A stretch of DNA of 39,163 nt from Bacteriovoracaceae bacterium (GCA_016784965.1 JADHTQ010000042.1:1-39163), one strand, 5' to 3'; positions 10,564-20,282 are shown, counted from the first letter of the stretch. The notes: generated from the sequence alone by a model not told the origin. A program made the numbers and translations.

Positions 10564-12561
10564 TTAAGTCAGTACATCTTGCATTTCTGCATGAATTTTA
10601 GAAAAAGAAAAAGGTTTATTGATATACGCTTTGATCAGTGGTGAAATAAATTCGTTTTGCTCCTCCGTTATATTTAGTGACAACCCTCCGGCAATAAGAA
10701 ATAAACTGGTACTTTCTAAAACTTTTTGTTCATGTAATTTTTTTATCAACTCAACTCCATCCATATGTGGCATTTGTAAGTCAGTTACGATAATATTGTA
10801 ATTATTTTCCCCAACCCTTTGCATGGCATCAAGGCCATCACAAGCAACATCTACTTTGATCCCAAACAGCGATATTTTTTGCTTTAACATACTCCGAATT
10901 TCTTCTTCATCATCCACTATTAAAACTGATCCCGAAAGCTGCCCCAACGCTGCAATTTCTAGGTCTGGGCACTTTTCAATATATTGAGATACAAGTGGAA
11001 AAGATAAAGTCACAGAGGTACCCACATCAACAACTGATTTCACTGTAAAGGTTCCCTGCATTTGTTGGACAATTGCATGAGAAATCCCCATACCAAGCCC
11101 AGTACCTTCGCCAATTGGTTTAGTGGAAAAAAATGGATTAAATATTTTATCTAAATTTTCTGCAGGTATTCCAATTCCAGTATCACTGATTTCAACTTTA
11201 ATCATATCCTTTTCGTTCCAACTTCTAACACTTATAGTACCGCCACCTCTACTTTTCATGGCATCTCGAGCATTTGAGTAACAATTCATTACTACTTGCT
11301 GAAACTTTCCTACCCACCCTGCTACATTGCATTTTGTTGCCTCTAGATTAACTGTAAAGACAACATTTTGCATTTCATAAATATATTTGACTAGTACAAT
11401 TGACTCATCAATTGTTTCGTTTACATCTATACACTGACGTTTTTGAGCATCAATTCTAGAAAAATTTCGAAGTCCATTAATGATTTCTACTATTCTATCA
11501 ATGGACTTATTTTGCGTGTTAATCAACTCTGCATATTCTTTACTAAGTACTCCATCACTTTCGAGCTCATCTGTTAACAATTCCAGGTACCCTTTAACAA
11601 TTGATAATGGATTGTTTATTTCGTGGGCCACTCCCGCTGCTAACTCTCCGATTGAAGCCAACTTAGATGCTTGAAAGACCTGTTTTTGCATCTTCTGTTT
11701 TTCCAAGACTGCAACTTCGCGCTGCTTTATTTGCTGTTGTAAAAGATCATTAGCTTTGGTTCGCTCGACCACCTGTTGCTCTAACAATTTATTTTGTTTT
11801 TCAATTGTCACAATTTTGTCAAAGATTGCCTTCTGCATCGACCTAAAGCTTTGCGCTAAAGTACCAACTTCATCAGAAGACTCTACTTCGATATTGTGAT
11901 AAAAATCCCCTTGGGAGATTTGATGTGTGATTGTCGTGAGTTTTTCAATCGGTGAAATTACTTTTCTAAGTAACCAGATTATTAAAAAAATAGAAGCAAT
12001 GGCCACAGCCAGGTTTACAATGAGTAGCAGGTTTCTAAACTTGCTCTCGACTGAATATTTATCGCGCTCTTTTAGTGAGTACGAGATAGTCCAACCCCAC
12101 TTGTTGAAAGTTTTAAACATCATCCAGTATTTATGTCCCTTAAAATTATAGGTCAATTCCCCATTTTTTTGATCTATCATTTTTTGGAAATACTCTAGGT
12201 GACTGATGTTTCCCTTGTGCCTTTCACTGTGGGCGTGAACGACCTGACCTTTTTCATCCATAACTAAAAGTTCTACTTGATGCCCAGTTGTGATTCGGTG
12301 ATTATTGTGAATAAAGCTTATAGCAGCTTTTTTGAATTCTTGTTCATACGCACTAACAAGTTGTGTGCCCTCCAACCTTTTGTATTTTGATTCTAAATAA
12401 TCAGTAACCATTGTCAACTTGTCAGAAAACTTCTCTTGGAAGGTTGTATCAATATACCTTTTGATATACATATCTCCAAACAACCTAGTGAATGTGGCAG
12501 CAATAATTGTGCCAAAGATCACAATCAGAGATAATTTAAAGTTAATTGAACGAAACTTCAT
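10564..12561 (-). CDS. Membrane hybrid histidine kinase with C-terminal receiver
   Basis: A 665-residue sensor kinase. Order: TM1 (about 9-26), a periplasmic domain of about 150 residues with a Cache/PAS-like look (VELLVMDEKGQVVHAHSE, WGWTISYSL), TM2 (177-198), HAMP (to 250), a glutamine-rich coiled coil, HisKA with phospho-acceptor His313 in LAAGVAHEINNPLS, an ATPase domain (N box NARDAM, DTGIGIP, GTGLGMGIS), and a receiver with VDDEEEIR, phospho-acceptor Asp594 in VTDLQMPHMDG and INKPFS. The ATG at 12561 is seven bases after the stop of the substrate-binding gene, whose end supplies the GGAG. No separate response regulator with an output domain is nearby, so a phosphorelay partner lies elsewhere. 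Confidence 0.92.
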   Translation of the reverse strand: MKFRSINFKLSLIVIFGTIIAATFTRLFGDMYIKRYIDTTFQEKFSDKLTMVTDYLESKYKRLEGTQLVSAYEQEFKKAAISFIHNNHRITTGHQVELLVMDEKGQVVHAHSERHKGNISHLEYFQKMIDQKNGELTYNFKGHKYWMMFKTFNKWGWTISYSLKERDKYSVESKFRNLLLIVNLAVAIASIFLIIWLLRKVISPIEKLTTITHQISQGDFYHNIEVESSDEVGTLAQSFRSMQKAIFDKIVTIEKQNKLLEQQVVERTKANDLLQQQIKQREVAVLEKQKMQKQVFQASKLASIGELAAGVAHEINNPLSIVKGYLELLTDELESDGVLSKEYAELINTQNKSIDRIVEIINGLRNFSRIDAQKRQCIDVNETIDESIVLVKYIYEMQNVVFTVNLEATKCNVAGWVGKFQQVVMNCYSNARDAMKSRGGGTISVRSWNEKDMIKVEISDTGIGIPAENLDKIFNPFFSTKPIGEGTGLGMGISHAIVQQMQGTFTVKSVVDVGTSVTLSFPLVSQYIEKCPDLEIAALGQLSGSVLIVDDEEEIRSMLKQKISLFGIKVDVACDGLDAMQRVGENNYNIIVTDLQMPHMDGVELIKKLHEQKVLESTSLFLIAGGLSLNITEEQNEFISPLIKAYINKPFSFSKIHAEMQDVLT

Positions 12562-12568
12562 CGTAAAC

Positions 12569-13636
12569 TCACTCCATATCTTGCACAAAACTGGCCTGTT
12601 CAATAAGTTGCATTGGAAAAACTACCTTTAACTTTTTTGCCAAACTCATATTTAGAAATATTTTTGCATTTTTATTGGTAGTAACAGGAATATCCGATGG
12701 CAGCTTTCCGCCCAAAATTTCAAGCGCAGTTTTTGCTGCCCACTCCCCCTGCTCCTGTGCAGATTTGGTGATCCCCACCAATGAATACTTTGCCATGAAA
12801 TCATAAATAGACCCGGTTGGAATAGTTGTATACTTCTCCACGGTCATCTTTGCATCACTTGCATCCCAATCATTGATGCCCTCAATGTTGCCTACAATTA
12901 AAATGTCCGTTTTCTTTTGATAATTTCGATACTCTTGTTTCCATTTTTCATAGGTCTTGACGTAAGTTGAGTCCAGCTTTAAGTTAAAGTACCTAACATA
13001 ATTATGTGCCTCTTTTCGCGCTGTAAACACATCGGCAGCCAAATAGGCTACCTTCTTACCTTTGCTATACTTTTTAAGTAAATCAACTAACTGAGAAACT
13101 AATGCAACTTCGACCATGCCTGTGACGTTGTTGAACGGATAGTTGTAAATGGATGCATCCCAATTGATACCACAAAAAACAAATGGGAGTTTTTTATTCT
13201 TAAAGTAAGGTACAATTAGATACTTTGAGGCATGATCATCAGAAGCTATTACAATTTCTGGCTTCCAAACATCGATAAAGTTTTTTACCCTTTTAGCAGC
13301 AGCAATTTTAAATTTCTCACTTGTATTGCGTTTAGTGTCCATCCGGATAATCTCTAAATCGAACGAGCTTTTTGAGTTGTCTAACTTGCCATCTTTTCCC
13401 ACCAAGATATTCAAGGTTTTTAAAACGCCCTCAGTGATTCCATCGCTCCAAGGATAGCCTGCATGGTACGAATCTACGTATAAAATTTTCTTTTTGTGGA
13501 CTGAAACTTTGTCACTTGAGGTCGACAAGACTCCAAGCTCTTGAGTTTTTTTAAAAAAATAGTACTTACCTCCAACTAACGCTGAAGTAATAATTGCAAT
13601 CATTATCAATGCAGAAAATATTAACCTATTTTTCAT
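12569..13636 (-). CDS. Membrane-anchored ABC-type substrate-binding protein (PF04392-like)
   Basis: A 355-residue protein with one N-terminal membrane segment (about 4-27), probably an uncleaved anchor since no clear cleavage site follows, and a two-lobed periplasmic part. ILYVDSYHAGYPWSDGITEGV, IVIASDDHASKYLIVPYF, LPFVFCGINWD, VTGMVEVALV and GSIYDFMAKYSLVGITKSAQEQGEWAA resemble the ABC_sub_bind family of substrate-binding proteins. No permease or ATPase gene is adjacent; the partner is a hybrid kinase 7 bases downstream. That makes a ligand-sensing role with the kinase more likely than transport, an inference. The region upstream of the ATG has no Shine-Dalgarno. Divergent from tsaE. Confidence 0.72.
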   Translation of the reverse strand: MKNRLIFSALIMIAIITSALVGGKYYFFKKTQELGVLSTSSDKVSVHKKKILYVDSYHAGYPWSDGITEGVLKTLNILVGKDGKLDNSKSSFDLEIIRMDTKRNTSEKFKIAAAKRVKNFIDVWKPEIVIASDDHASKYLIVPYFKNKKLPFVFCGINWDASIYNYPFNNVTGMVEVALVSQLVDLLKKYSKGKKVAYLAADVFTARKEAHNYVRYFNLKLDSTYVKTYEKWKQEYRNYQKKTDILIVGNIEGINDWDASDAKMTVEKYTTIPTGSIYDFMAKYSLVGITKSAQEQGEWAAKTALEILGGKLPSDIPVTTNKNAKIFLNMSLAKKLKVVFPMQLIEQASFVQDME

Positions 13637-13760
13637 AAGTGATAATTAAACAAAAAATGCTCGCAAAACGATGATAAAAATATAAAGAAATCATCATAAT
13701 TTAATTTTATTTTCAGTGAAGCTTGTGCAAAGAGGCCACTTGTAGTAAAAAGCACAAATT

Positions 13761-14189
13761 ATGAGCAGGCAAGTAGGGCACTGGAGACAAATTTCAATAC
13801 AACAGCTACAACTTGTGGCCTTGGATATTAGCAAATTGACTGCACCACCTGCAGTAATTTTTTTATCTGGTGAAGTCGGTGCTGGAAAAACTACCTTTTC
13901 CAAGGTATTTGTTGATAATCCTGACCTTACAAGTCCAACCTATTCGCTCATTAACGAGTATGGAAGTATAGCACATGCCGATTTTTATCGAATCAAGTCT
14001 GCTTCTGAGCTAGTTCATCTGGAAATGGCCTTATATCTCGAAAATAAGCAATACTTTCTAATTGAGTGGGGCATGCCCTTCTTTGATGAAATTACAAAGC
14101 TTCTGGACTCTTTTTCATTTTATGAGCTAAAGATTACACCATGCGAAGGCAATGACAGCCTGCGCAACCTTCTCCTAAAACAGTGCTGA
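13761..14189 (+). CDS. tsaE: tRNA t6A37 threonylcarbamoylation ATPase TsaE
   Basis: A 142-residue P-loop ATPase that works with TsaB and TsaD in making t6A at position 37 of ANN-decoding tRNAs. Visible motifs: Walker A GEVGAGKTTF, SPTYSLINEY, HADFYRI, and LIEWGMPFF. The Walker A lysine and the Thr-Tyr switch segment are intact. The ATG has no clear ribosome-binding site. The gene stands alone between a divergent sensor pair and a 350-base gap. Confidence 0.9.
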   Translation: MSRQVGHWRQISIQQLQLVALDISKLTAPPAVIFLSGEVGAGKTTFSKVFVDNPDLTSPTYSLINEYGSIAHADFYRIKSASELVHLEMALYLENKQYFLIEWGMPFFDEITKLLDSFSFYELKITPCEGNDSLRNLLLKQC

Positions 14190-14345
14190 TAGCTAGGTAA
14201 TAATTTCTGATCAAAATATTTCAGTCCAGTTAATTGCCCTCAAAATTGCACAAAAATTTGGCATTTTTACCAATAATTTCAAATAATTGACTTACTGCAG
14301 GACCTAAAACAGAGCAAAATGATAAATTTATTAAATAAAATTGAT
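14190..14345. other. AT-rich gap after tsaE
   Basis: The first part of a 352-base stretch without a gene between tsaE and the Rrf2 gene. It is AT-rich with no coding frame, tRNA or convincing terminator. The rest of the gap carries the promoter and palindrome described separately and a leader of about 150 bases. Confidence 0.4.
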
Positions 14346-14382
14346 ATTCAAGTTGACTTGAATGCTTTTTTCAAGTCATAAT
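14346..14382 (+). promoter_or_regulatory. Promoter with overlapping operator-like palindrome upstream of the Rrf2-desulfurase operon
   Basis: ATTCAAGTTGACTTGAAT (14346-14363) is a perfect inverted repeat with 7-base arms and a TTGA centre. The -35 TTGACT (14353-14358) lies inside it, and CATAAT (14377-14382) follows at an 18-base spacing. A third TTCAAG half-site is at 14370-14375, next to the -10. A protein bound here would block RNA polymerase, so autorepression by the Rrf2 product is the simplest reading. A second weak promoter (TTGACT at 14462, TATGAG at 14485) lies closer to the gene. Confidence 0.6.
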
Positions 14383-14541
14383 ATCTATGGTTGTATTACA
14401 TCAGACTTATTTGGTCGGTGTAAACTGGGCCAAGGATCTTACAGTGAGTGATAGATCTATTTTGACTTCGGACACTATATTGGATATGAGTAAGCCGGCG
14501 TTGGTTTTTATCAAATAAGTTTGGATTTATGGAGGAAGACA

Positions 14542-15090
14542 ATGAGATTAACATCTAAGGGAAGGTACGCAGTAAGAGCTATGTTGGATTTAACTTCAAA
14601 TAGCAACGGTAATCCTGTTCGTTTACAGGAGATTTCAGACAGACAGAACATCAGTTTACATTATCTTGAGCAATTGTTTCGCAAGCTGCGAAATGGCCAA
14701 GCAGTTAAGTCTGTAAGAGGACCTGGCGGCGGATATGTTTTATCCCGCTCCATGGATCAAATCAGCATCAAGGACATTTTGGAATGTGTTGGTGAAAATA
14801 TTGACCCCGCAAGAGATATCGTTGGTTCAGAAGCCAATACCTCAAGCAGTGTCGAGTTTTACCTTTCCAAAAATTATTTCTCAAATCTTGCATTAATTAT
14901 GCGAGAATATTTACAAACCACTACTCTTGGTGACCTCATGAGAAAGGCAAAAGACATCAAGATCCAGGATGTACGACCAGTACAGGTACCAGCAGAGATG
15001 ATCACGAATACTTCGCTTGACTCACCCAATTTGGAGGAAGCAATTCCAGAGTCAATGATCAGGAGTTCTATTGGAGAAATTAATCAATAG
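14542..15090 (+). CDS. Rrf2-family transcriptional regulator lacking the iron-sulfur cysteines
   Basis: A 182-residue winged-helix regulator of the IscR/Rrf2 type. MRLTSKGRYAVRAMLDL, the recognition helix LQEISDRQNISLHYLEQLFRKLR and the wing VRGPGGGYVLSR are characteristic. In IscR three cysteines follow in the loop after the wing; here that loop (GENIDPARDIVGSEANTSSS) has none, the only nearby cysteine being in DILECVG. It therefore probably does not hold a [2Fe-2S] cluster in the usual way. The ATG at 14542 is set by GGAGGA six bases upstream. It overlaps the start of the cysteine desulfurase gene by 20 bases and is likely its regulator. Confidence 0.88.
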   Translation: MRLTSKGRYAVRAMLDLTSNSNGNPVRLQEISDRQNISLHYLEQLFRKLRNGQAVKSVRGPGGGYVLSRSMDQISIKDILECVGENIDPARDIVGSEANTSSSVEFYLSKNYFSNLALIMREYLQTTTLGDLMRKAKDIKIQDVRPVQVPAEMITNTSLDSPNLEEAIPESMIRSSIGEINQ

Positions 15091-16243
15091 TAACCGTTAC
15101 TATTTTGATTATAATGCTACTTCCCCTCTCGCCAACAAGGTTTATGACCTACTGGCCAGAGGGGATTTTTCTTTTGCGAATGCTTCCTCTATACATACAT
15201 CAGGAAAATTGTCTGCTTCATATATCAAAGAAACCAGGCAATTCCTTTTAAAAACTTTTGCTCTAGAGGGAACTCACCGCTTATTTTTTCACTCAGGGGC
15301 AACAGAGGGTGCTGCTACCGTCGTTAATGGTTATGCAAAGATTTGTGAAAAAAATGATCAAAAACTAAATTTTTTTTATAGTGAGTGCGATCATCTTGCA
15401 ATCTTGCATCTAGTGGATGAATTAGAGTATTACGGACATAAAACCCATCCAATTTTAGTTGACCAAAATGGCGATTTCAACGATCAAAGGCTCATCGAGG
15501 AGATTAAAGCGGTAAGTGATGGACCAGTTTTACTAAACTATACATACGTCAACAATGAAACTGGAGTCGTCTGGGACCTTCCTCGCCTGCACCAAATTAA
15601 ACGAGCAACTAATTGCAAAGCACACGTAGATGCTGTCCAGTCTGTAGGAAAAGTTAAAAATTGGGATAAATTGGACAACTTCGTCGATAGCTACAGCTTT
15701 TCGGCCCACAAATTTGGGGCCCTAAAAGGTGTTGGATTTACATTTGTACATAAAGATTTTCAATTTATGCCACTTCTAATCGGAGGAAAACAAGAAGATG
15801 GTTTGCGAGGTGGAACTTTAAATACACTTGGGGTCTACTCCGTTAAACTGGCGCTAGAAGAGTTGCAGGAATTGTTTAACTATGACCAGTCCCTTAAGGC
15901 CAAACAATTTCTTGAGGAATCTTTGGAAAAGTTTTGGGGGCAAAACGGCGAAATTATTGGTAAACACAGCAAAAAAAGAAATAGTAATACGATAACCTTT
16001 GTTTTAAAAGGTGTAAAGGCCGACATACTCAGTATGGCCTTTGATATAAACGGTCTCGATGTGGGTAGTGGTTCTGCTTGCTCATCAAATACTTTAGAGG
16101 CAAGCAAAACCCTTTTGGCCATGGGATATGGACAGGAGGAAGCCAAAGGATCTATCCGTCTATCATTTGGTCCCACTTTATCTATGGAAAATGCTCGTAA
16201 TTACTTAGAACTTACTAAAAAAATATTAATGAAATTTATTTAA
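15071..16243 (+). CDS. Cysteine desulfurase, IscS/NifS family
   Basis: A PLP enzyme that takes sulfur from cysteine for iron-sulfur clusters or tRNA thiolation. The 390-residue product has YFDYNATSPL at the start, SFSAHKFGALKGVGF with PLP-lysine 214, GGKQEDGLRGGTLN, and GSGSACSSNTLEAS with the persulfide Cys337; Lys-Cys spacing is close to E. coli IscS (206/328). SATEG-like FFHSGATEGA and the VNNETG motif are intact. The start is TTG at 15071, with AGGAG six bases before it and lying inside the Rrf2 gene. No iscU scaffold gene follows; the next gene is convergent. Confidence 0.9.
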   Translation: MEKLINSNRYYFDYNATSPLANKVYDLLARGDFSFANASSIHTSGKLSASYIKETRQFLLKTFALEGTHRLFFHSGATEGAATVVNGYAKICEKNDQKLNFFYSECDHLAILHLVDELEYYGHKTHPILVDQNGDFNDQRLIEEIKAVSDGPVLLNYTYVNNETGVVWDLPRLHQIKRATNCKAHVDAVQSVGKVKNWDKLDNFVDSYSFSAHKFGALKGVGFTFVHKDFQFMPLLIGGKQEDGLRGGTLNTLGVYSVKLALEELQELFNYDQSLKAKQFLEESLEKFWGQNGEIIGKHSKKRNSNTITFVLKGVKADILSMAFDINGLDVGSGSACSSNTLEASKTLLAMGYGQEEAKGSIRLSFGPTLSMENARNYLELTKKILMKFI

Positions 16244-16255
16244 GTTGAGAGCTGT

Positions 16256-16897
16256 TTACTCGAAACTATCCCAGTCCAAGTCACCACCTAAGGTAACCCC
16301 TGAAATTGTCTTTTTTTGTTGCTTTTTAATAAAGGGAAACTCAACCTTATGAGTGTTTTCCCATTCTGATTCATAGGCAATTATGACAGTTTTTGGGACA
16401 AACTCCTGCAAAGAAGTATAAAAGTAGTTTGGAGGTAAATCAGGAATTACTGGCCCATCCTCGGCCACCTCTGCTCCTGGCACCTCTTCACTTATGGAGT
16501 TCATTGGACTACTGGATGAATTCTTAACTATAATTGCCCCCTGAACATTTTTTTTGGGGATGTCATTTGTTAAGTTCCAGCTACCTATGTGAAAAAAGTC
16601 TAAATAAAAAACAGATTTATTATATTTATATTTCCGTGGAAGCAGCAGAGTGTTCAGAAATCTTCTGGTTGACTGATCCTTTGCTCTTCTGGCCAATTTA
16701 TCGGCCAACATGCTGTCTTCAATCCTGATAATGTAAGCCCCTGGTTTTTTTGTAGACTGAAACAAAAAGTACTGAAAAGCTATACTAAATAAACAAAACA
16801 ACTTGTGCTGGCAGAAGTGTAAATGAGGGTATCCATCTAAATCAACAACAGATTTAACCGACTCATACAAGTGCGCTTTGGAAAGATCATGCCCCAT
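16256..16897 (-). CDS. Hypothetical protein
   Basis: A 213-residue product with no recognised family. It has a hydrophobic stretch near residues 33-48 (CLFSIAFQYFLFQ), a basic middle (RRAKDQSTRRFLNTLLLPRKYKYNK), a serine/glutamate/proline-rich linker (SSSSPMNSISEEVPGAEVAEDGP) and an acidic end (GGDLDWDSFE). There is no signal peptide, so a cytoplasmic protein is likely. AGGA lies about 12 bases before the ATG. The stop is 12 bases from the desulfurase stop (convergent). Confidence 0.6.
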   Translation of the reverse strand: MGHDLSKAHLYESVKSVVDLDGYPHLHFCQHKLFCLFSIAFQYFLFQSTKKPGAYIIRIEDSMLADKLARRAKDQSTRRFLNTLLLPRKYKYNKSVFYLDFFHIGSWNLTNDIPKKNVQGAIIVKNSSSSPMNSISEEVPGAEVAEDGPVIPDLPPNYFYTSLQEFVPKTVIIAYESEWENTHKVEFPFIKKQQKKTISGVTLGGDLDWDSFE

Positions 16898-17028
16898 AAA
16901 GCAAAGTAATCCTAATTGAAAAACTCATAAAACCGAAAAATTAATAAATCAAAAATCATCATATGTAAACAAAGTCGTCAACATTTTAAGTAATATTTAC
17001 AAAAAGTCAAAAGCAATCATTTCAGGGA

Positions 17029-17057
17029 TTGACTCCTTGACCTGTTTTCACTAGTAT
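17029..17057 (+). promoter_or_regulatory. Possible fusA promoter
   Basis: TTGACT (17029-17034) and TAGTAT (17052-17057) with a 17-base spacer, giving a leader of about 100 bases. A 15-base palindrome, CTTAAA-ATA-TTTAAG, lies at 17072-17086 near the expected leader start and might be an operator or a hairpin. Confidence 0.4.
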
Positions 17058-17163
17058 ACGACTTTAGTTGGCTTAAAATATTTAAGTTTTCGTCATCTCA
17101 TACCGATGCTTGAGTACCGGAAATATATAAGCTTGAATTATTACAACACTTGGAGATTTCAAA

Positions 17164-19317
17164 ATGAAATTAATGGCAAAGACGCGGAACATTGGCATCT
17201 CTGCGCACATCGACTCAGGAAAAACAACTCTCACAGAACGTATTTTATACTACTGTGATAAAATTCATAAAATTGAAGAGGTGCGCGGTGGCGGTTCTGG
17301 TGCAAAAATGGATCATATGGAACTGGAAAAAGAAAAAGGTATTACAATTACCTCAGCAGCTACAACCGTTTGGTGGAATGGTACCCATGAAGCGGGTATT
17401 ACTGAATGTGAAGGTGGCGGCAAAGATGTGCGAGTCAATATAATAGATACTCCCGGACACGTTGATTTTACAGTTGAGGTCGAAAGATCCTTGCGTGTTT
17501 TAGATGGTGCTATATTGGTTTTATGTTCTGTAGCAGGTGTTCAATCCCAATCGATTACGGTTGATAGGCAAATGAAACGCTATAAAGTTCCAAGATTATG
17601 CTTTTTGAATAAAATGGATAGAATGGGTGCTAACCACAGAAGAGGCGTTGCTGCGCTTAAAGAGAAGTTACATCACAATGCCATTTTAATGCAACTGCCT
17701 ATTGGTGCGGAAGATAACTTTGAAGGAGTAGTTGATCTGATTACCATGAAGGCCTGGTATTTTGATGGATCCAATGGTGAAAATGTCAGAATTGAAGAGG
17801 TCCCAAGTAACATGCTTGACGAAGCAAATGCCGAGCGAGAGGCAATGCTTGATGCCGTCAGTGCTTTTGATGATGAGATGATGGAAAAACTACTCGAGGG
17901 AGAGGAAGTTCCTGAAAGTATCATTCACAGAGCGGTTCGTGCCGGTACACTTAGTATCCAGATGACCCCTGTTTATATGGGATCTGCCTTTAAAAATAAA
18001 GGGGTTCAGCCTCTGCTAGATGCTATCTCACGCTATCTACCGTCTCCACTTACTTCGAAAGCTCCAACAGCGATAGATGCCAATACCTCCTCAGCTGTTA
18101 ATTTAGAACCAACTAACGACAAACCACTCGTCTGTATGGCCTTTAAAATTACTGATGAACAATTTGGACAGCTTACATATAGTCGGATCTACCAAGGCGT
18201 CTTGCAAAAAGGTACCCAAATTTATAACTCTCGTACCAAGAAAAAAACTCGAGTTGGACGTCTAGTTCGAATGAACTCCAATGATAGAGAAAATATTGAT
18301 TCAGCTGGAGCAGGCGATATTGTAGCTATGGTGGGTGTTGACTGCGCTTCTGGTGACACCTTTGTAGCAGATTCAGACTACACCAATATTTCATGTGAGG
18401 GGATTCATGTTGCCATACCGGTTATTGAGCTTTCAATCGCTGCAAAGGATAAAGATCAACAAGCTAAGATGGCCAAGGGTCTTGCGAGGTTTTTAAAAGA
18501 AGATCCAACTTTCCACGTCTTTACCGATGAAGAGTCTGGTGAGACAAGGATTGCCGGCATGGGTGAGCTACACTTAGAAATTTATGTTGAAAGACTAAAG
18601 CGTGAATACAAAGCAGATGTAATTGTAGGAGCGCCTCAGGTCAATTATCGCGAGACTATTCAAATTGAAGCTAATTTTGATTACACTCATAAAAAGCAAA
18701 CCGGTGGTGCCGGTCAATTTGGACAAGTTGTTGGTACTATCAGACCACTAACAGACGACAACAAGGATCGAGAAGACCAAAACTTTAAGTTTAATAATAA
18801 AATTAAAGGTGGAGCTATTCCAACAGAATACATTGGTGCCTGTGAAAAGGGTATGCAAGACGTTATGGATAAAGGGCCACTAGCTGCCTTCCCTCTTATT
18901 AACGTTGAGACCTTTTTAGTGGACGGTAAACACCACGATGTTGACTCGTCAGACCTCGCATTTAGGATTGCATCCCGCTACGCAATGAGGCAAGCAATCG
19001 CCAAGGCCAATCCAATTTTACTTGAGCCTGTTATGAAAGTTGAGGTTGAAACACCAGATGAATATCAAGGTTCAGTTATCGGTGACCTTTCTTCAAGGCG
19101 CGGTATTATACAGGGATCAGAGACCAATGACCAAAATGAGACTATTATCAATGCATTGGTTCCTCTTTCTGAAATGTTTGGTTACTCAACAGAGCTACGT
19201 TCGATGAGTGCTGGCAAAGCAACTTACACTATGGAATTTTCCAAATACGACGAGTGCCCAAAAAATATTTCCGAAAAAGTGATGAAGGAAAGGGCAGAAA
19301 AACTCGCAAAAGATTAA
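17164..19317 (+). CDS. fusA: Translation elongation factor G, mtEFG1/spdEFG1-like
   Basis: The GTPase that drives ribosomal translocation. The 717-residue product has P-loop [15 protein letters not shown], switch [18 protein letters not shown], and the later EF-G domains ([41 protein letters not shown]). Serine in [19 protein letters not shown]...[19 protein letters not shown] and an insert before DTPGH ([15 protein letters not shown]) recall mitochondrial EFG1 and its spirochaete/deltaproteobacterial relatives rather than E. coli EF-G (AHIDAGKTT). GGAG nine bases upstream supports the first ATG. It is not in an rpsL-rpsG-tuf operon; a LysR gene follows one base after the stop. Confidence 0.95.
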   Translation: MKLMAKTRNIGISAHIDSGKTTLTERILYYCDKIHKIEEVRGGGSGAKMDHMELEKEKGITITSAATTVWWNGTHEAGITECEGGGKDVRVNIIDTPGHVDFTVEVERSLRVLDGAILVLCSVAGVQSQSITVDRQMKRYKVPRLCFLNKMDRMGANHRRGVAALKEKLHHNAILMQLPIGAEDNFEGVVDLITMKAWYFDGSNGENVRIEEVPSNMLDEANAEREAMLDAVSAFDDEMMEKLLEGEEVPESIIHRAVRAGTLSIQMTPVYMGSAFKNKGVQPLLDAISRYLPSPLTSKAPTAIDANTSSAVNLEPTNDKPLVCMAFKITDEQFGQLTYSRIYQGVLQKGTQIYNSRTKKKTRVGRLVRMNSNDRENIDSAGAGDIVAMVGVDCASGDTFVADSDYTNISCEGIHVAIPVIELSIAAKDKDQQAKMAKGLARFLKEDPTFHVFTDEESGETRIAGMGELHLEIYVERLKREYKADVIVGAPQVNYRETIQIEANFDYTHKKQTGGAGQFGQVVGTIRPLTDDNKDREDQNFKFNNKIKGGAIPTEYIGACEKGMQDVMDKGPLAAFPLINVETFLVDGKHHDVDSSDLAFRIASRYAMRQAIAKANPILLEPVMKVEVETPDEYQGSVIGDLSSRRGIIQGSETNDQNETIINALVPLSEMFGYSTELRSMSAGKATYTMEFSKYDECPKNISEKVMKERAEKLAKD

Positions 19318-19318
19318 G

Positions 19319-20233
19319 ATGATTGAAACATCTCAATTTCAAACCTTGGTGGCCGTCGCTAAAGAAAAAAGTTTCTCTAGGGCGGCGGAATCTCTTGGTG
19401 TGACCCAGTCTGCTATTAGCCAAAGTATAAAAAGCTTAGAAAGTAAGATTGAAGTTCAACTCTTCAAGCGCTCGGGCAAAAGTGTAGTTTTAACTTCCGA
19501 AGGAGAAAAGCTCAATCAGTTGGCAGTTGGCTTTCTAAAAAACCTAGAATTAACTATAGAGGAGATTAGGTATAACAAAAATGAGATGACGGGCAAAATC
19601 CGCGTCGGTACTTTAACCGGTATAGGTAAATCTTGGTTAGCACCAGAACTGCTACAGTTTACTAGTGAATATCCCAGCTTAAGTGTAGCTACAAGCCTGG
19701 GGTTTCCTGAAGAGTTAATTAGAGACTTTGAAGATTACAAGCTGGATCTCCTGGTATTACCAGAGTACGCCCTACCCCACCAAGGGGAAAAAGTTCTACT
19801 TTGTGAAGAGCGCTCTACACTTGTTATGCCTAAATCCGATCAATACAATATAGAGGGAGATGTTACACTAGAGAAAATTTCGCAACTTCCTGTAGTCCTG
19901 TTTGACTTGGCCGCCCCTATTTTTTTAAAATGGTGCCAGGAATGCTTCGGGCGCACTCCCAAAAAGTTTACTGCGCGTTATGTTATAAACTCCCATGGCA
20001 ACATGTTACAAGCAGTTATTCAAGGTCTGGGTATAGCAGTAGTTCCCACTCATGTACTAAATAGATCCGTGTACAAAAATAAAGTCAAAACCTTGGGAAA
20101 AAAATACGAAGTATCAAATGGAAAATTCTATTTAGTATATCACGAAAATGCTTTGGAACTTGTGAGAATTAAAACACTGGTTGACAGACTAGTTAGTGGA
20201 AGCATTGTTTTATCATCGGACAATATTACCTAA
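19319..20233 (+). CDS. LysR-family transcriptional regulator
   Basis: A 304-residue regulator. The N-terminal helix-turn-helix is canonical (FSRAAESLGVTQSAISQSIKSLESKIEVQLFKRSGKSVVLTSEG), followed by a periplasmic-binding-like effector domain (GKIRVGTLTGIGKSWLAPELLQFTSEYPSLSV; MLQAVIQGLGIAVVP). The effector is unknown. The ATG is one base after the fusA stop and has no independent ribosome-binding site, so it is probably translated by coupling and transcribed with fusA, an unusual arrangement since LysR genes normally stand divergent from their targets. Confidence 0.9.
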   Translation: MIETSQFQTLVAVAKEKSFSRAAESLGVTQSAISQSIKSLESKIEVQLFKRSGKSVVLTSEGEKLNQLAVGFLKNLELTIEEIRYNKNEMTGKIRVGTLTGIGKSWLAPELLQFTSEYPSLSVATSLGFPEELIRDFEDYKLDLLVLPEYALPHQGEKVLLCEERSTLVMPKSDQYNIEGDVTLEKISQLPVVLFDLAAPIFLKWCQECFGRTPKKFTARYVINSHGNMLQAVIQGLGIAVVPTHVLNRSVYKNKVKTLGKKYEVSNGKFYLVYHENALELVRIKTLVDRLVSGSIVLSSDNIT

Positions 20234-20282
20234 ATAAAATTGTGGTAGAATCGTACCTAAAATAGTGTCATAATAAAGTATT

